A stretch of 64,000 nucleotides of DNA. Source: JAZKID01 sp965247525. GTDB lineage: Bacteria > Pseudomonadota > Alphaproteobacteria > Rhizobiales > UBA4765. Below the pieces are notes generated by a model. It was given only the letters and a program-made list of their open reading frames with translations. It ran no database searches and was not told where the DNA came from. Of the stretch, positions 17,581 to 26,830 are shown in pieces (the first letter of the stretch is position 1; each line of letters begins with the position of its first letter). The stretch covers positions 620,001-684,000 of the forward strand of contig OZ252015.1 of the NCBI GenBank assembly GCA_965247525.1, read 5' to 3'. A program made the position numbers and the translations under genes.

Positions 17581-18978
17581 TCAGGCCTTTTGAAACCCAT
17601 CTAATTTTTGTGCGGCAGCAACGAAAGCCTCTCCGCGCGCTTCAAAGTTTTTGAACTGGTCGAAAGACGCGCAAGCGGGCGAGAAAAGAACATTGACTTG
17701 CGACCTGCCAGATTTGAGCGCATCGCGCGCGGCCAGCATCACTGCATTGTCCACTGTCTCAGCCATTGTCACCTCAACCTGTCCTTGAAGCGTCGCCGCA
17801 AAGTCTTTGGCCGCCTCACCTATTAAATAGGCGTGAATGATATTGGGAAAGAAAGTGTTAAGACTTTGTATACCGCCTGATTTTGCCCGGCCGCCTGCAA
17901 TCCAGAAAATATCGTAGAAACTGGCCAAAGCCTTGGCTGCAGCATCCGCATTGGTGGCTTTACTGTCATTTATGAAGGCCACGTTGCCCACAGTGCCGAT
18001 ACGCTGCATCCTGTGGGCAAGCCCAGAAAAACTGCGCATGGCGCTGACAATGGCGTCTTGTGGCAATCCAAGCGCCAGCGCGGCCGCAAAAACAGCGGCG
18101 GCATTTTGCGCGTTATGCGTGCCGCGCAAGGCCGGACAGGTGGAAAGGTCAATCAGCACTTTGGCCGTTCCGTCCGGCGCGTGATAGAGCGTTGTGCCGT
18201 TCAGCCATATGCCGTCCGGCATTTTATGATGGATTGAAACGGCTGTCAGCGGTTTTCCGATTGCGCGCAGATGTTTTGCAATCTTTGCGCAGAAATCATC
18301 ATCGACACCGACAATGGCCATTCCGTCATCGCGCACATTTTCAACAAGGCGGGCTTTAACTGCGCCGTAATGCGCCATGTCACCATGTCGGTCGAGATGG
18401 TCTTCGCTTAGATTGAGCAAAATGGCGATGTCCGCATCAAGCGATGGCGCAAGATCGATCTGGTAGCTTGAACATTCAAGCACGGTGATCTGGTTGTCAC
18501 CAAGCTCAAGATCTAGCGCGGCCCTACCAATATTACCGCCCATCATCACAGGCTTTTTCTGCGCCGTGCTTAAAACATGCGCACAAAGCGCGGTCGTGGT
18601 CGATTTGCCATTGGTGCCAGTGATCGCGACCAGCTTTGAATGCGGCGAGGTAAACCGCCGCTCGCGGCAAAACAGTTCAATGTCGCCGATGACTTCAATT
18701 CCGGCGGATGTAGCAAGCTGCGCCGACCAATGCGGCAGCGGATGCGTCAACGGCACGCCGGGGCTAAGAACAAGCCCGTCAAAATTTTTAAAATCATAAT
18801 TGCGCAGATCATCGACGGTAAGGCCCACGGCTTTTGCGGCGTCACGGCCGCTGTCATTGTCATCATAAGCGATGACTTTGGCGCCGCCTGCAACCAGCGC
18901 TTTTGCCGTTGCCAGCCCCGAACCGCCAAGCCCGAACAGCGCGTATTTTTTATGCTCCGCGTGGTGAAGTGGGATCAT
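17581..18978 (-). CDS. murD: UDP-N-acetylmuramoyl-L-alanine--D-glutamate ligase MurD
   Basis: Adds D-Glu to UDP-MurNAc-L-Ala. Motifs: FGLGGSGLATAKAL at the N-terminus, the P-loop AITGTNGKSTTTALCAHVL, LNLSEDHLDRHG, and FINDSKATNADAAAKAL opening the C-terminal domain. The ATG at 18978 gives 465 residues and overlaps the mraY stop (TGATG); the in-frame extension further upstream has no family similarity. Confidence 0.96.
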   Translation of the reverse strand: MIPLHHAEHKKYALFGLGGSGLATAKALVAGGAKVIAYDDNDSGRDAAKAVGLTVDDLRNYDFKNFDGLVLSPGVPLTHPLPHWSAQLATSAGIEVIGDIELFCRERRFTSPHSKLVAITGTNGKSTTTALCAHVLSTAQKKPVMMGGNIGRAALDLELGDNQITVLECSSYQIDLAPSLDADIAILLNLSEDHLDRHGDMAHYGAVKARLVENVRDDGMAIVGVDDDFCAKIAKHLRAIGKPLTAVSIHHKMPDGIWLNGTTLYHAPDGTAKVLIDLSTCPALRGTHNAQNAAAVFAAALALGLPQDAIVSAMRSFSGLAHRMQRIGTVGNVAFINDSKATNADAAAKALASFYDIFWIAGGRAKSGGIQSLNTFFPNIIHAYLIGEAAKDFAATLQGQVEVTMAETVDNAVMLAARDALKSGRSQVNVLFSPACASFDQFKNFEARGEAFVAAAQKLDGFQKA

Positions 18979-20060
18979 CAGCGCAGTTTGAGTGTCGACA
19001 GGCCAATAAGCGCAAGCACAACAGCGATAACCCAAAAGCGCATGACGACCTGCGCCTCCGACCAGCCCAGATGTTCAAAATGGTGATGGATGGGCGCCAT
19101 TTTAAAAACGCGCTTGCCTGTCAATTTAAACGAACCGACCTGCACGATAACAGACACCGCTTCCATGACGAAAATGCCACCGATGATGGCAAGCACAATT
19201 TCATGTTTTGTCGCGACCGCAATCGAACCCAGAAGACCGCCGAGTGCGAGAGAGCCGGTGTCACCCATAAAAATCTGCGCTGGCGGCGCGTTATACCACA
19301 AGAAGCCAAGCCCCGCGCCAATGACAGCGCCGCAGATAACGGACAATTCACCCGTGCCTGCGGTGTAAGTAATCTGCAGATAATTTGCGAAAACAATATT
19401 GCCGCAAAGATAAGAGATAAGACCAAAGCTGGCGGCCGCAACCATCACTGGCACGATGGCAAGTCCATCAAGACCATCGGTCAGATTGACGGCGTTTCCC
19501 GCGCCGACAATGACAAAGGCGGCAAAAGCGATGAAGAACCAGCCAAAGTCGATGACCCATTCCTTGATAAACGGGAAGACAAGATGCGTGCTCAGCGGTT
19601 CTGGTGTTTTGTTGACCAGAAGCGCGCAGGCAATTGCGGCAAACAAAAACTCGGCCGCAAGCCGCCATCTGCCGCTGAAACCATTGTGCGATTGCTTGGT
19701 GACTTTGAGATAGTCATCATAAAAGCCGATCAGGCCAAACCCTATGGTGACCATCAACACAATGACGACAGTCGGGTTAGTAAAATCAGCCCACAGCAAT
19801 GAAGAAAAAATGATGCCTGACAGGATCATCAGCCCGCCCATGGTCGGCGTGCCTGCTTTGCTGAGATGGCTTTTAGGACCGTCTTCCCTAATGGGTTGTC
19901 CCTTGCCCTGCTTTAGGCGCAGGGCGCTGATAATGCTGGGGCCAAACATGAACACAAAAGCCAGCGAGGTAATCGTGGCGGCACCGGTGCGAAACGTAAT
20001 GTAACGGAACAGGTTGAGAATCTGAAAATGACCCTCCCACATGCTGAGCAATTGTAACAT
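18978..20060 (-). CDS. mraY: Phospho-N-acetylmuramoyl-pentapeptide transferase MraY
   Basis: Integral membrane enzyme that makes lipid I by transferring phospho-MurNAc-pentapeptide to undecaprenyl phosphate. The 360 residues form about 10 membrane segments. Conserved loops are visible: DGPKSHLSKAGTPTMGG, GFYDDYLKV, NAVNLTDGLDGLAI with the Asp residues, and MAPIHHHFEHLGWSE. AAGGAC lies 4 bases before the ATG. It sits between murF and murD. Confidence 0.97.
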   Translation of the reverse strand: MLQLLSMWEGHFQILNLFRYITFRTGAATITSLAFVFMFGPSIISALRLKQGKGQPIREDGPKSHLSKAGTPTMGGLMILSGIIFSSLLWADFTNPTVVIVLMVTIGFGLIGFYDDYLKVTKQSHNGFSGRWRLAAEFLFAAIACALLVNKTPEPLSTHLVFPFIKEWVIDFGWFFIAFAAFVIVGAGNAVNLTDGLDGLAIVPVMVAAASFGLISYLCGNIVFANYLQITYTAGTGELSVICGAVIGAGLGFLWYNAPPAQIFMGDTGSLALGGLLGSIAVATKHEIVLAIIGGIFVMEAVSVIVQVGSFKLTGKRVFKMAPIHHHFEHLGWSEAQVVMRFWVIAVVLALIGLSTLKLR

Positions 20061-20069
20061 TTTTGTCCT

Positions 20070-21482
20070 TTAATGTTCGGCTTGCGAAAAACGCGTGAGA
20101 AGTGATTCAACAACAGGTCCCATCCTGCTGCCATTCGACCCTTTAATCATAACAACATCGCCTGGCGAAATGCTTTCAATAAGTTTTTGCTCAATGGCGG
20201 CAGATTGCAGGTTGTGCTGGCCACGAAGGCTCAGCGGAAGCGCGTCCCACAGGTTTTTCATAGCTGGGCCTGCCAGAAAAACCGTGTCGATTTTTTTGCC
20301 CTGAAGCGCATCGGCAAGGCCGCGATGAAGGTCGGGCGAATGCTCGCCCAGTTCAAGCATATCACCCAGAACCGCAATGCGCCGGCCACCGCGCCCTGTC
20401 GGCGTTTCGCCGAGAAGCGCCAATGCAGCGCGCATGGATGTCGGGTTTGCATTGTAACTTTCGTCAATCAAAACAAATTCACCTGTGCCGCAGCTGAGTT
20501 TGTAGCGGGCCCCGCGGCCTTTACCGGCACGCATGCTTGCAAGGGCAAGACCCGCCAGCGCCAAATCGGCACCGAGAATTTTGCAGGCCGCAATAACCGA
20601 CAAAGAATTATGGGCAATATGAATACCGGGCGCGCCAATCCGATACGTCATTTCGGTGCCCATTACAGACACATCAAGATGCGATTCATCTGTATGGAGC
20701 ACAATCTGCTTGAGGCACACATCTGCGTTTTTATGCTCGCCAAACAAAATTGTTTTTGCGCCGCATTTTTTGGCCGCCGATACAAGGCGCTCGCTTTGCG
20801 CAATGTCGGCATTGATGATGGCCGCGCCTTGAGGCTCCAGCCCCGTAAAAATTTCCGCTTTTGCATCGGCGATATCGTCGAGGTCTTTAAAAAATTCGAG
20901 ATGGACGGGCGCAATTGTCGTCACGATGGCGGCATGCGGTTTTACCAGCGCGACAAGCGGCATAATTTCGCCCGCATGATTCATACCAATTTCAAACACG
21001 GCATACGCACAGTCGCGCGGCATGCGCGCAAGCGACAATGGAACGCCCCAGTGATTGTTAAACGAGGCAACGGAGGCATGTGTTTTGCCGGACGCCTCAA
21101 GCGCCAGATGCAGCATTTCTTTTGTGCCCGTCTTGCCAACAGACCCCGTAACAGCGACGATTTTTGCGGCCGATTGAGAGCGGCGCAATTTCGCAATCGC
21201 GCGCAGCGCATCTTCAACGTCATCGACAACAAGATAGACGCCGTTCGGCAATCCGCTATGCTGGTCTTTGCTCACAAGGCTGACGACAGCGCCTGCTTTC
21301 TCGGCCGCTTCGACAAAGCTGTGGCCGTCAAACCTGTCGCCTTTTAAAGCAACATACATGTCACCGGCTTTGAGCGTGCGTGTGTCGATTGAAAGACCAT
21401 GCACACAGACCGGCGCACCGCCCTGCCATTGGCCGCCTGTCGCGCTGGCAAGTTCGTCGCTGGTGTAAAGCGCATCGGTCAT
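20070..21482 (-). CDS. murF: UDP-MurNAc-tripeptide--D-Ala-D-Ala ligase MurF
   Basis: Adds the D-Ala-D-Ala dipeptide made by Ddl to the UDP-MurNAc tripeptide. The 470 residues contain AVTGSVGKTGTKEMLHLAL (P-loop), SFNNHWGVPLSLARM and IDESYNANPTSMRAALALL. The ATG overlaps the murE stop by 4 bases (ATGA). Nine bases separate it from mraY. Confidence 0.96.
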   Translation of the reverse strand: MTDALYTSDELASATGGQWQGGAPVCVHGLSIDTRTLKAGDMYVALKGDRFDGHSFVEAAEKAGAVVSLVSKDQHSGLPNGVYLVVDDVEDALRAIAKLRRSQSAAKIVAVTGSVGKTGTKEMLHLALEASGKTHASVASFNNHWGVPLSLARMPRDCAYAVFEIGMNHAGEIMPLVALVKPHAAIVTTIAPVHLEFFKDLDDIADAKAEIFTGLEPQGAAIINADIAQSERLVSAAKKCGAKTILFGEHKNADVCLKQIVLHTDESHLDVSVMGTEMTYRIGAPGIHIAHNSLSVIAACKILGADLALAGLALASMRAGKGRGARYKLSCGTGEFVLIDESYNANPTSMRAALALLGETPTGRGGRRIAVLGDMLELGEHSPDLHRGLADALQGKKIDTVFLAGPAMKNLWDALPLSLRGQHNLQSAAIEQKLIESISPGDVVMIKGSNGSRMGPVVESLLTRFSQAEH

Positions 21483-22930
21483 TGGCTGGCCTCAATCGCA
21501 AGTCGTACCGCTTCATGGTCGGAAAAAGGAAGAAGCTCGGTGCCGACGATCTGTCCTGTCTCATGGCCTTTGCCGGCGACGATCAGAACATCGCCGTTCT
21601 GCAATTGTGCAATCGCAGCCCTGATGGCCTCGCCGCGATCGCCAATTTCAGTTGCACCGGGCGCGGCCTCAAGAATGGCACGGCGGATATCCGCCGGTTT
21701 TTCGCTGCGCGGGTTGTCATCCGTCACGATGACGATATCCGCTTTTTCAGCCGCAATCGTTCCCATCAAAGGCCTTTTGCCCTGATCGCGGTCGCCGCCG
21801 CAGCCAAATACAATTAGCAACCGGTTCTGCACATAGGGGCGAATGGAATCGAGGAGTTTTGCCATCGCATCCGGTTTGTGCGCGTAATCGATGTAAATGC
21901 CCGCGCCGTTTTTCTCGGCGACCTTTTCCATGCGGCCCTTCACACCATTCAGAATTTCAAGCGCGGCAAACACGTGTGGCGCGGCGCAACCTGTGGCCAA
22001 GGCAAGACCTGCCGCAACCAGCGCGTTGCTGGTCTGAAAATCGCCGATCAGCGGCAGCACCAGTTCAGCGCGCCCCCAAGGGCCGCCCAATGACAAGTGC
22101 TGGCCTTGCGCAAGCCTTTCGCGCTTGATCAGCTGGAGATGTTCGCCGCCCTCACCCACCGTCCACAAGTTCAGTTTTTTGGCGCGCGCGGCGTCGATGA
22201 AATCATCGGCATAAGGACTATCTGCCGCGACAATGAAGGGCGCGCCCTCCGGCAATAGTTCGTTGATGAATTTCAGCTTGGCCTGAAGATAGCTTTCCAT
22301 ATCAGGGTGATAATCGAGATGGTCGCGCGTCAGGTTCGTAAATGCGCCAGCTTTAAACCTGACCCCGTGCAGACGATATTGGTCAAGGCCGTGCGACGAG
22401 GCTTCCAATGCCAGATGTGTGACATGTGCCTGTGCCAGTTGCGACAGCATCCAATGCAGCGCGATTGGGTCAGGCGTTGTCAACGAGCCTTGTGTTTCGC
22501 CCTGCTGGGTGACAATACCAAGCGTGCCAAGACTTGCCGCCTGAAACCCGCAGTGCGAATAAATCTGGCGCAGAAAACTTGCAACCGATGTTTTGCCGCT
22601 TGTACCGGTAATTCCGACGATCATCTCAGGTTGGTCGGCGTAAAATCGCGCGGCGATCGTTGACAGAGTATGGCGCGGATCTTTGGATAACACCCATGGA
22701 ATATTTGCAGGGTGTCCTGCTGGCGCCGGGCTTGCCGCCAAAACCGCGCTCGCGCCGCTAGAAACCGCGTCATGTACAAAAGCCATGCCGTCGCTGCGCG
22801 TGCCTTTGAGGGCAGCAAAAAGCGTCCCCGGCGCGACTTTCCGACTGTCTGCGCTTAACGCATCAATCGAAACTTCGCCTGAGCCTGAAATAACGGCTTC
22901 GCCGTTTTCAACAAGATCCTTCAATAACAT
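21479..22930 (-). CDS. murE: UDP-MurNAc-L-Ala-D-Glu--meso-diaminopimelate ligase MurE
   Basis: Adds the third stem residue. The P-loop is VGITGTSGKTSVASFL, and DYAHKPDAMAKLL precedes the C-terminal domain. The substrate-specificity motif reads TDDNPRSE (DNPR), which is typical of meso-diaminopimelate-adding rather than lysine-adding enzymes, so the wall is probably DAP-type. The 483 residues match the family. There is a 41-base gap to ftsI upstream. Confidence 0.97.
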   Translation of the reverse strand: MLLKDLVENGEAVISGSGEVSIDALSADSRKVAPGTLFAALKGTRSDGMAFVHDAVSSGASAVLAASPAPAGHPANIPWVLSKDPRHTLSTIAARFYADQPEMIVGITGTSGKTSVASFLRQIYSHCGFQAASLGTLGIVTQQGETQGSLTTPDPIALHWMLSQLAQAHVTHLALEASSHGLDQYRLHGVRFKAGAFTNLTRDHLDYHPDMESYLQAKLKFINELLPEGAPFIVAADSPYADDFIDAARAKKLNLWTVGEGGEHLQLIKRERLAQGQHLSLGGPWGRAELVLPLIGDFQTSNALVAAGLALATGCAAPHVFAALEILNGVKGRMEKVAEKNGAGIYIDYAHKPDAMAKLLDSIRPYVQNRLLIVFGCGGDRDQGKRPLMGTIAAEKADIVIVTDDNPRSEKPADIRRAILEAAPGATEIGDRGEAIRAAIAQLQNGDVLIVAGKGHETGQIVGTELLPFSDHEAVRLAIEASQ

Positions 22931-22971
22931 CGGACATGATTAGTCCTGAGTTGCTGTTATGGGTCAAGCCG

Positions 22972-24708
22972 TTAGCGTGCAAACGAGACCGGTTCTGCAC
23001 CGGCCAGACGGTCAAGGCGCGGCGTGATCGACAGAAGCGGCGCTGCTCTTGCAATGATCCGGCCCGTTGTCGGCGCGGCGTTGAAGCCCGCAACCGCTGT
23101 GCCGCCTGTTTCGGCATTCTTTTTCGGCTCGTCGAGAACGACGAGCAAAACATATTCTGGCTTGTCCATCGGGAAGGCGGCCATAAAATCTGTCATCAGG
23201 CGGTCTTTGTTATAACGGCCGTTGATGACCTTTTCAGCCGTTCCTGTTTTGCCGCCAACATTATAACCCGGGACATCTGCCTTTTTACCCGAGCCAGTGA
23301 GCACGTTTTGGCGGAACACATCGCGCATCTGCTCCGATGTTTCAGCTTTCAAAACGCGTGGCGCAAGCGCGCGTGCCTCTTCGACCGTGCGTTTCTGGAA
23401 TGTCGGCTGCACTAGATAGCCGCCATTCATCAATGCCGCTGTTCCGGCGACAGCCTGCAAAGGCGCAACGGCAATACCGTGGCCAAAGGCGATGGTCGCT
23501 GTATTAATGACGCCCCACGTTTTTGGCAGCTGCGGCGCGGCGCTTTCGGGAAGCTCTGTCGTCAGGCGTTTCAGCATGCCAAGACGTCCGAGAAATTCTT
23601 GCTGCTTTTCAGCGCCCATCGCCATGGCAATACGTGCGCTGGCAATGTTCGAGGAATGGACAAAGGTTTCCATCAAATCAAGGAAGCGGCCCGTGCCGTG
23701 AAAGTCATGAATGGTGTGATTGCCGATATGGAGTGGGAATCGCGCATCAACCTTGTCATTCATTTTGAATTGGCCTGAATCAAGCGCCATCGCCAGCGTA
23801 AACGCTTTAAATGTGGATCCCATTTCATAAGTGCCGGTGGTGATGCGGTTGATGCGGTCTGGTAGCAAAGCCTCCTGCGCATCATTCGGGTTGTAATCTG
23901 GCAGCGATGTCAGCGCGACAATTTCGCCTGTGTTGACGTTGAAGATCAGACCCGAGGCGGCATTCGCCTGATAACGGCTCATCGCATCGGCCAGCTCGTC
24001 ATGCAGCACATGCTGGACGCGCAGATCAAGCGCAAGCTGAACGGGTTTTTGCTCATCGGTCGCAAAACCTGCGGCTTGCAAAGCAGAAAGGCCGCGTGTC
24101 TGGTCGACCCATTTTTCCAAACCTGCAATGCCCTGGTTATCAACGTTCACATGGCCAAGCACATGCGAAATCATGCGGCCGGCAGGATAGACGCGGCGGT
24201 TTTCATCACGAAAATCGATGCCTGGCAGGCCAAGCGCGTGCACGCGGCTTTGCTGGTCGGGAGTAATTTCACGCTTCAACCAGACGAAGCCTTTGCCGGA
24301 TTCAAACTTTGTACGCAGGTCTTTCGCGCTGAGATCGGGGAAAATATGCGCAAGCTGTTCAGCCGCATCGTCGGCATCGATAATGCGTTTTGGTTCTGCA
24401 AACAAGGATGGCTGGCGAATATCGGTGGCCAGAATCTGGCCGTTGCGATCAAGCACATCAGGACGCACCGTTGAGGGCATATCATTGGCGTAAGCGCCGC
24501 TGCGCTCGCCTTCAGGATACACGGCCAGAAAAGCAAGGCGCCCGGCGATGATAGTGTAAATCATTACAAAAGTGCTGAATGTAATCAGCAGGCGGGCACG
24601 GCCCTGATCGCGGCGTTTTTTATGAACGCCATCGAGATTAAGCTGGTAAACCTGCTTTTTTTGCTGACGTGGAAGCGGGCCTAAAAGTGACGTGACGGCT
24701 ACTGACAT
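22972..24708 (-). CDS. ftsI: Peptidoglycan transpeptidase FtsI (PBP3)
   Basis: Septum-specific class B penicillin-binding protein, partner of FtsW. It has a short basic cytoplasmic tail, one membrane anchor (residues about 40-60), a dimerisation domain, and a transpeptidase domain. The active-site motifs are STFK (about 298-301), SSN (about 352-354) and KTG (about 487-489, in VGGKTGTAEKV). ATG 24708 gives 578 residues; a TTG 12 bases upstream is also in frame. ftsL lies 39 bases upstream. Confidence 0.95.
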   Translation of the reverse strand: MSVAVTSLLGPLPRQQKKQVYQLNLDGVHKKRRDQGRARLLITFSTFVMIYTIIAGRLAFLAVYPEGERSGAYANDMPSTVRPDVLDRNGQILATDIRQPSLFAEPKRIIDADDAAEQLAHIFPDLSAKDLRTKFESGKGFVWLKREITPDQQSRVHALGLPGIDFRDENRRVYPAGRMISHVLGHVNVDNQGIAGLEKWVDQTRGLSALQAAGFATDEQKPVQLALDLRVQHVLHDELADAMSRYQANAASGLIFNVNTGEIVALTSLPDYNPNDAQEALLPDRINRITTGTYEMGSTFKAFTLAMALDSGQFKMNDKVDARFPLHIGNHTIHDFHGTGRFLDLMETFVHSSNIASARIAMAMGAEKQQEFLGRLGMLKRLTTELPESAAPQLPKTWGVINTATIAFGHGIAVAPLQAVAGTAALMNGGYLVQPTFQKRTVEEARALAPRVLKAETSEQMRDVFRQNVLTGSGKKADVPGYNVGGKTGTAEKVINGRYNKDRLMTDFMAAFPMDKPEYVLLVVLDEPKKNAETGGTAVAGFNAAPTTGRIIARAAPLLSITPRLDRLAGAEPVSFAR

Positions 24709-24747
24709 GACTGAACTCAAAACACTGAACTGAAAACGCGAAAAAAC

Positions 24748-25320
24748 TTAGTACAAAGACGGGATCGACAAACCTGAAGGCAGTGGTGGTGCGGCAACTT
24801 TCGGCGCAATTTTTGCTTTCGAAGGTGCGCGCACAACCGGAATAGACGGAAGATTTGCCTGTTTGACAGACGGGACGCTGACAGGTTTCGCGGCAATGGC
24901 GGCGGCCGCTGGAATGACTTTTTTATCGATCGGGGTTTCAAGCCCAGGCTGCGCGTCTAGCGTCGTGATGAATTTTCCGAGGTCCGGCCCGCGCTCCGGC
25001 AATTCATAGGCAAACGCCATTTGCTGGATACTGGCATTTTTGAATTCGGGCAAATGGCGCGCAGCCAGGGCTTGCAGGCGGGCGGGCTGGTTGACGGCAC
25101 TCCATTCGGCACGAAGCGTGGTGATGCTTTGCTGTTCCTGGGCAATCTGCTCTTCAAGGGACGCCGCTTCATGCGCCAGCTTCGACGTGCGATATTTCAC
25201 GTTATAGACAAAGCTGGCAGCGGTAATCACTGCTATGAAAAGGAACATCACAAGATAACGCATGACGTAAATGCAACCCAACTTCACAAAATTCATGGCC
25301 GGTAACGACCGGTCAACCAT
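24748..25320 (-). CDS. ftsL: Cell division protein FtsL, with long Pro/Ala tail
   Basis: Bitopic divisome protein. There is one membrane segment (MRYLVMFLFIAVITAASFVY), then a short coiled coil (LAHEAASLEEQIAQEQQSI) and the motif LRAEWSAVNQPARLQALA, which is typical of alphaproteobacterial FtsL. Past the usual end there is an extra periplasmic tail of about 70 residues rich in Pro, Ala, Lys and Val, which makes the protein about 190 residues. The start is ambiguous: ATG 25320, ATG 25296 and a TTG at 25332 are in frame and none has a good ribosome binding site. It sits between rsmH and ftsI, the standard place. Confidence 0.85.
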   Translation of the reverse strand: MVDRSLPAMNFVKLGCIYVMRYLVMFLFIAVITAASFVYNVKYRTSKLAHEAASLEEQIAQEQQSITTLRAEWSAVNQPARLQALAARHLPEFKNASIQQMAFAYELPERGPDLGKFITTLDAQPGLETPIDKKVIPAAAAIAAKPVSVPSVKQANLPSIPVVRAPSKAKIAPKVAAPPLPSGLSIPSLY

Positions 25321-25384
25321 GGCTATAATCAAATCATTTAGATTAAGAAGTGGTGCACAACCTGCAGAATTTGCCCAATTGTCT

Positions 25385-26293
25385 CTATAATTTTATTCCC
25401 GAACGCAACCGCGCCGAGCGCGCACGCGGATTTTGCCGTGCTTCGGCTTCGCTGGCGGCGACTGGCTTTGCAAGTCGCCATTCATTCTTTTTTAAGTCCT
25501 GCGGCGGGACATGGCGCGATGGCGCGCGTTGCGGTGCAAAAAACTGTTTTACAATCCGGTCTTCCAATGAATGGAAACTGACACTGCAAAGAACACCGCC
25601 TGTCTTTAAAAGATCGTGTGCCATATGAAGAAGTTTTTTCAGCTCTTCAAGTTCTTCATTCACGGCAATACGCAGGGCCTGAAAACTGCGGGTTGCCGGA
25701 TGGATTTTGTCTTTCGGGTGGCGGCCCAGCGTTTGCTCGATCAGCACGGCAAGCTGGCGCGTGGTGGTGAAGGCTTGCGTTTTGCGCTGCTCGACAATCG
25801 CCTTTGCGATGTGCCGCGATTTACGCTCGTCGCCATACTGATAAATCAGATTGGCCAGCTCTTCTTCGGGCAGGCCGTTGACGAGGTCCGCAGCGCTCGT
25901 GCCGTCACTGCTCATGCGCATATCAAGCGGGCCGTCGCGCATAAACGAAAAGCCGCGTTCGGCCTGGTCGATCTGCATGGACGACACACCAAGATCAAGC
26001 ACGATGGCGTCGACATGCGGAACGCCGTGCGCTTCAAGCTGCACACGCATCTCGCTAAAAGGTGCGTGGATCAGGGTTAAATTGCCCTTGGCCTTTTCAA
26101 CCATCGCCTGCCCATCACGAATGGCGTTGGGGTCGCGGTCAAAGGCAATAATTGTTGCGCCGGCCTCAAGAAACGCGCGTGTGTATCCGCCAGCGCCGAA
26201 TGTGCCATCGACAATCACTTTGCCGTTTTGTGGTTTGACACAGGCCAAAACCTCGGCAAGCAAAACAGGAATATGGTGCTCCGTCTCTATCAT
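25385..26293 (-). CDS. rsmH: 16S rRNA (cytosine1402-N4)-methyltransferase RsmH
   Basis: Methylates C1402 of 16S rRNA (formerly MraW). The SAM site is VDGTFGAGGYTRAFLE, with DRDPNAI after it. LDLGVSSMQIDQAERGFSF and RSFQALRIAVNEELEEL are family signatures. ATG 26293 gives 302 residues and matches the family start IPVLLAEVL; the upstream extension would be read through RNase P RNA. It follows rnpB by about 10 bases, so both may share a promoter. mraZ, normally upstream, is missing. Confidence 0.96.
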   Translation of the reverse strand: MIETEHHIPVLLAEVLACVKPQNGKVIVDGTFGAGGYTRAFLEAGATIIAFDRDPNAIRDGQAMVEKAKGNLTLIHAPFSEMRVQLEAHGVPHVDAIVLDLGVSSMQIDQAERGFSFMRDGPLDMRMSSDGTSAADLVNGLPEEELANLIYQYGDERKSRHIAKAIVEQRKTQAFTTTRQLAVLIEQTLGRHPKDKIHPATRSFQALRIAVNEELEELKKLLHMAHDLLKTGGVLCSVSFHSLEDRIVKQFFAPQRAPSRHVPPQDLKKNEWRLAKPVAASEAEARQNPRARSARLRSGIKL

Positions 26294-26303
26294 CTTTAAA
26301 ATA

Positions 26304-26715
26304 TCCAGTCGGCCTGTAAGCCGGGTTCTGTTCGCCTGTGTTCGCTGAATTTGGATACAGCATTCAAAAGCGTGGCAGCCATTCATCTCATCTGCCTTTT
26401 ACAAGACAGTTCTAGCAACCGACCCGGACAGCGCACCGGAAACGGTGTTGGATCGCATGAAGCAAGCCAATGCTGTCCCTATTTGGTTTTGCTCCCGGTG
26501 GGGTTTGCCATGCCACCTCTGTTACCAGAGGCGCGGTGCGCTCTTACCGCACCTTTTCACCCTTACCACCCCTGCCCGAAAGCTTGAATGGCGGTTCCTT
26601 CTCTGTGGCACTGTCCCTGGGGTCGCCCCCGCCGGACGTTATCCGGCACCGTTGTTTCCTGGAGCCCGGACTTTCCTCGAGAACTTGCGCCCTCGCGGCT
26701 GCCCGGCCGACTGGA
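26304..26715 (-). ncRNA. rnpB: RNase P RNA, bacterial type A
   Basis: Catalytic RNA that trims the 5' leader of pre-tRNAs. On the minus strand the conserved elements appear in order: GAGGAAAGTCCGGGC (around 26661-26680), GGACAGTGCCACAGAG (26601-26616), GGTGCGGTAAGAGCGCACC, and the 3' element AGAACCCGGCTTACAGGC (around 26310-26332). The ends pair as CCAGTCGGCC with GGCCGACTGG (P1). The length of about 411 bases is normal. It lies directly upstream of rsmH. Exact ends are set from the P1 helix. Confidence 0.95.
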
Positions 26716-26720
26716 TCAGC

Positions 26721-26749
26721 CCTCATTGCACTTCAATACAAAATGTCAA
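26721..26749 (-). promoter_or_regulatory. Candidate sigma-70 promoter of rnpB (and dcw operon)
   Basis: A perfect -35 box TTGACA (26749-26744) lies 17 bases before ATGAGG (26726-26721), a poor -10. The distance to the RNase P RNA 5' end at about 26715 is right. The -35 is convincing, the -10 is not. Confidence 0.4.
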
Positions 26750-26772
26750 CGCCAATTCGTCTCAAACGTGAT

Positions 26773-26798
26773 GGAACGATTGCAAATGCCGAGCGGTT
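26773..26798 (+). promoter_or_regulatory. EcfG-type promoter upstream of the spondin-like gene
   Basis: GGAAC (26773-26777), 17 bases, then GGTT (26795-26798) fits the EcfG pattern GGAAC-N16/17-SGTT. The leader to ATG 26831 would be about 25 bases and contains AAGGAG. It is one of three such sites in the window. Confidence 0.6.
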
Positions 26799-26830
26799 CT
26801 TATTTTACGATAGAAACAAGGAGAAAAACA

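Noticed and set aside
18903..19802. Plus-strand ORF (299 codons) opposite murD and mraY
   Set aside because: Antisense to two coupled core genes; very rich in Lys, Asp, Asn and His as expected for a shadow of membrane protein codons.
20187..21347. Long plus-strand ORF (386 codons) opposite murF
   Set aside because: It lies fully antisense to murF, a clear family member; its composition (many Arg, Cys, His) is that of a shadow frame.
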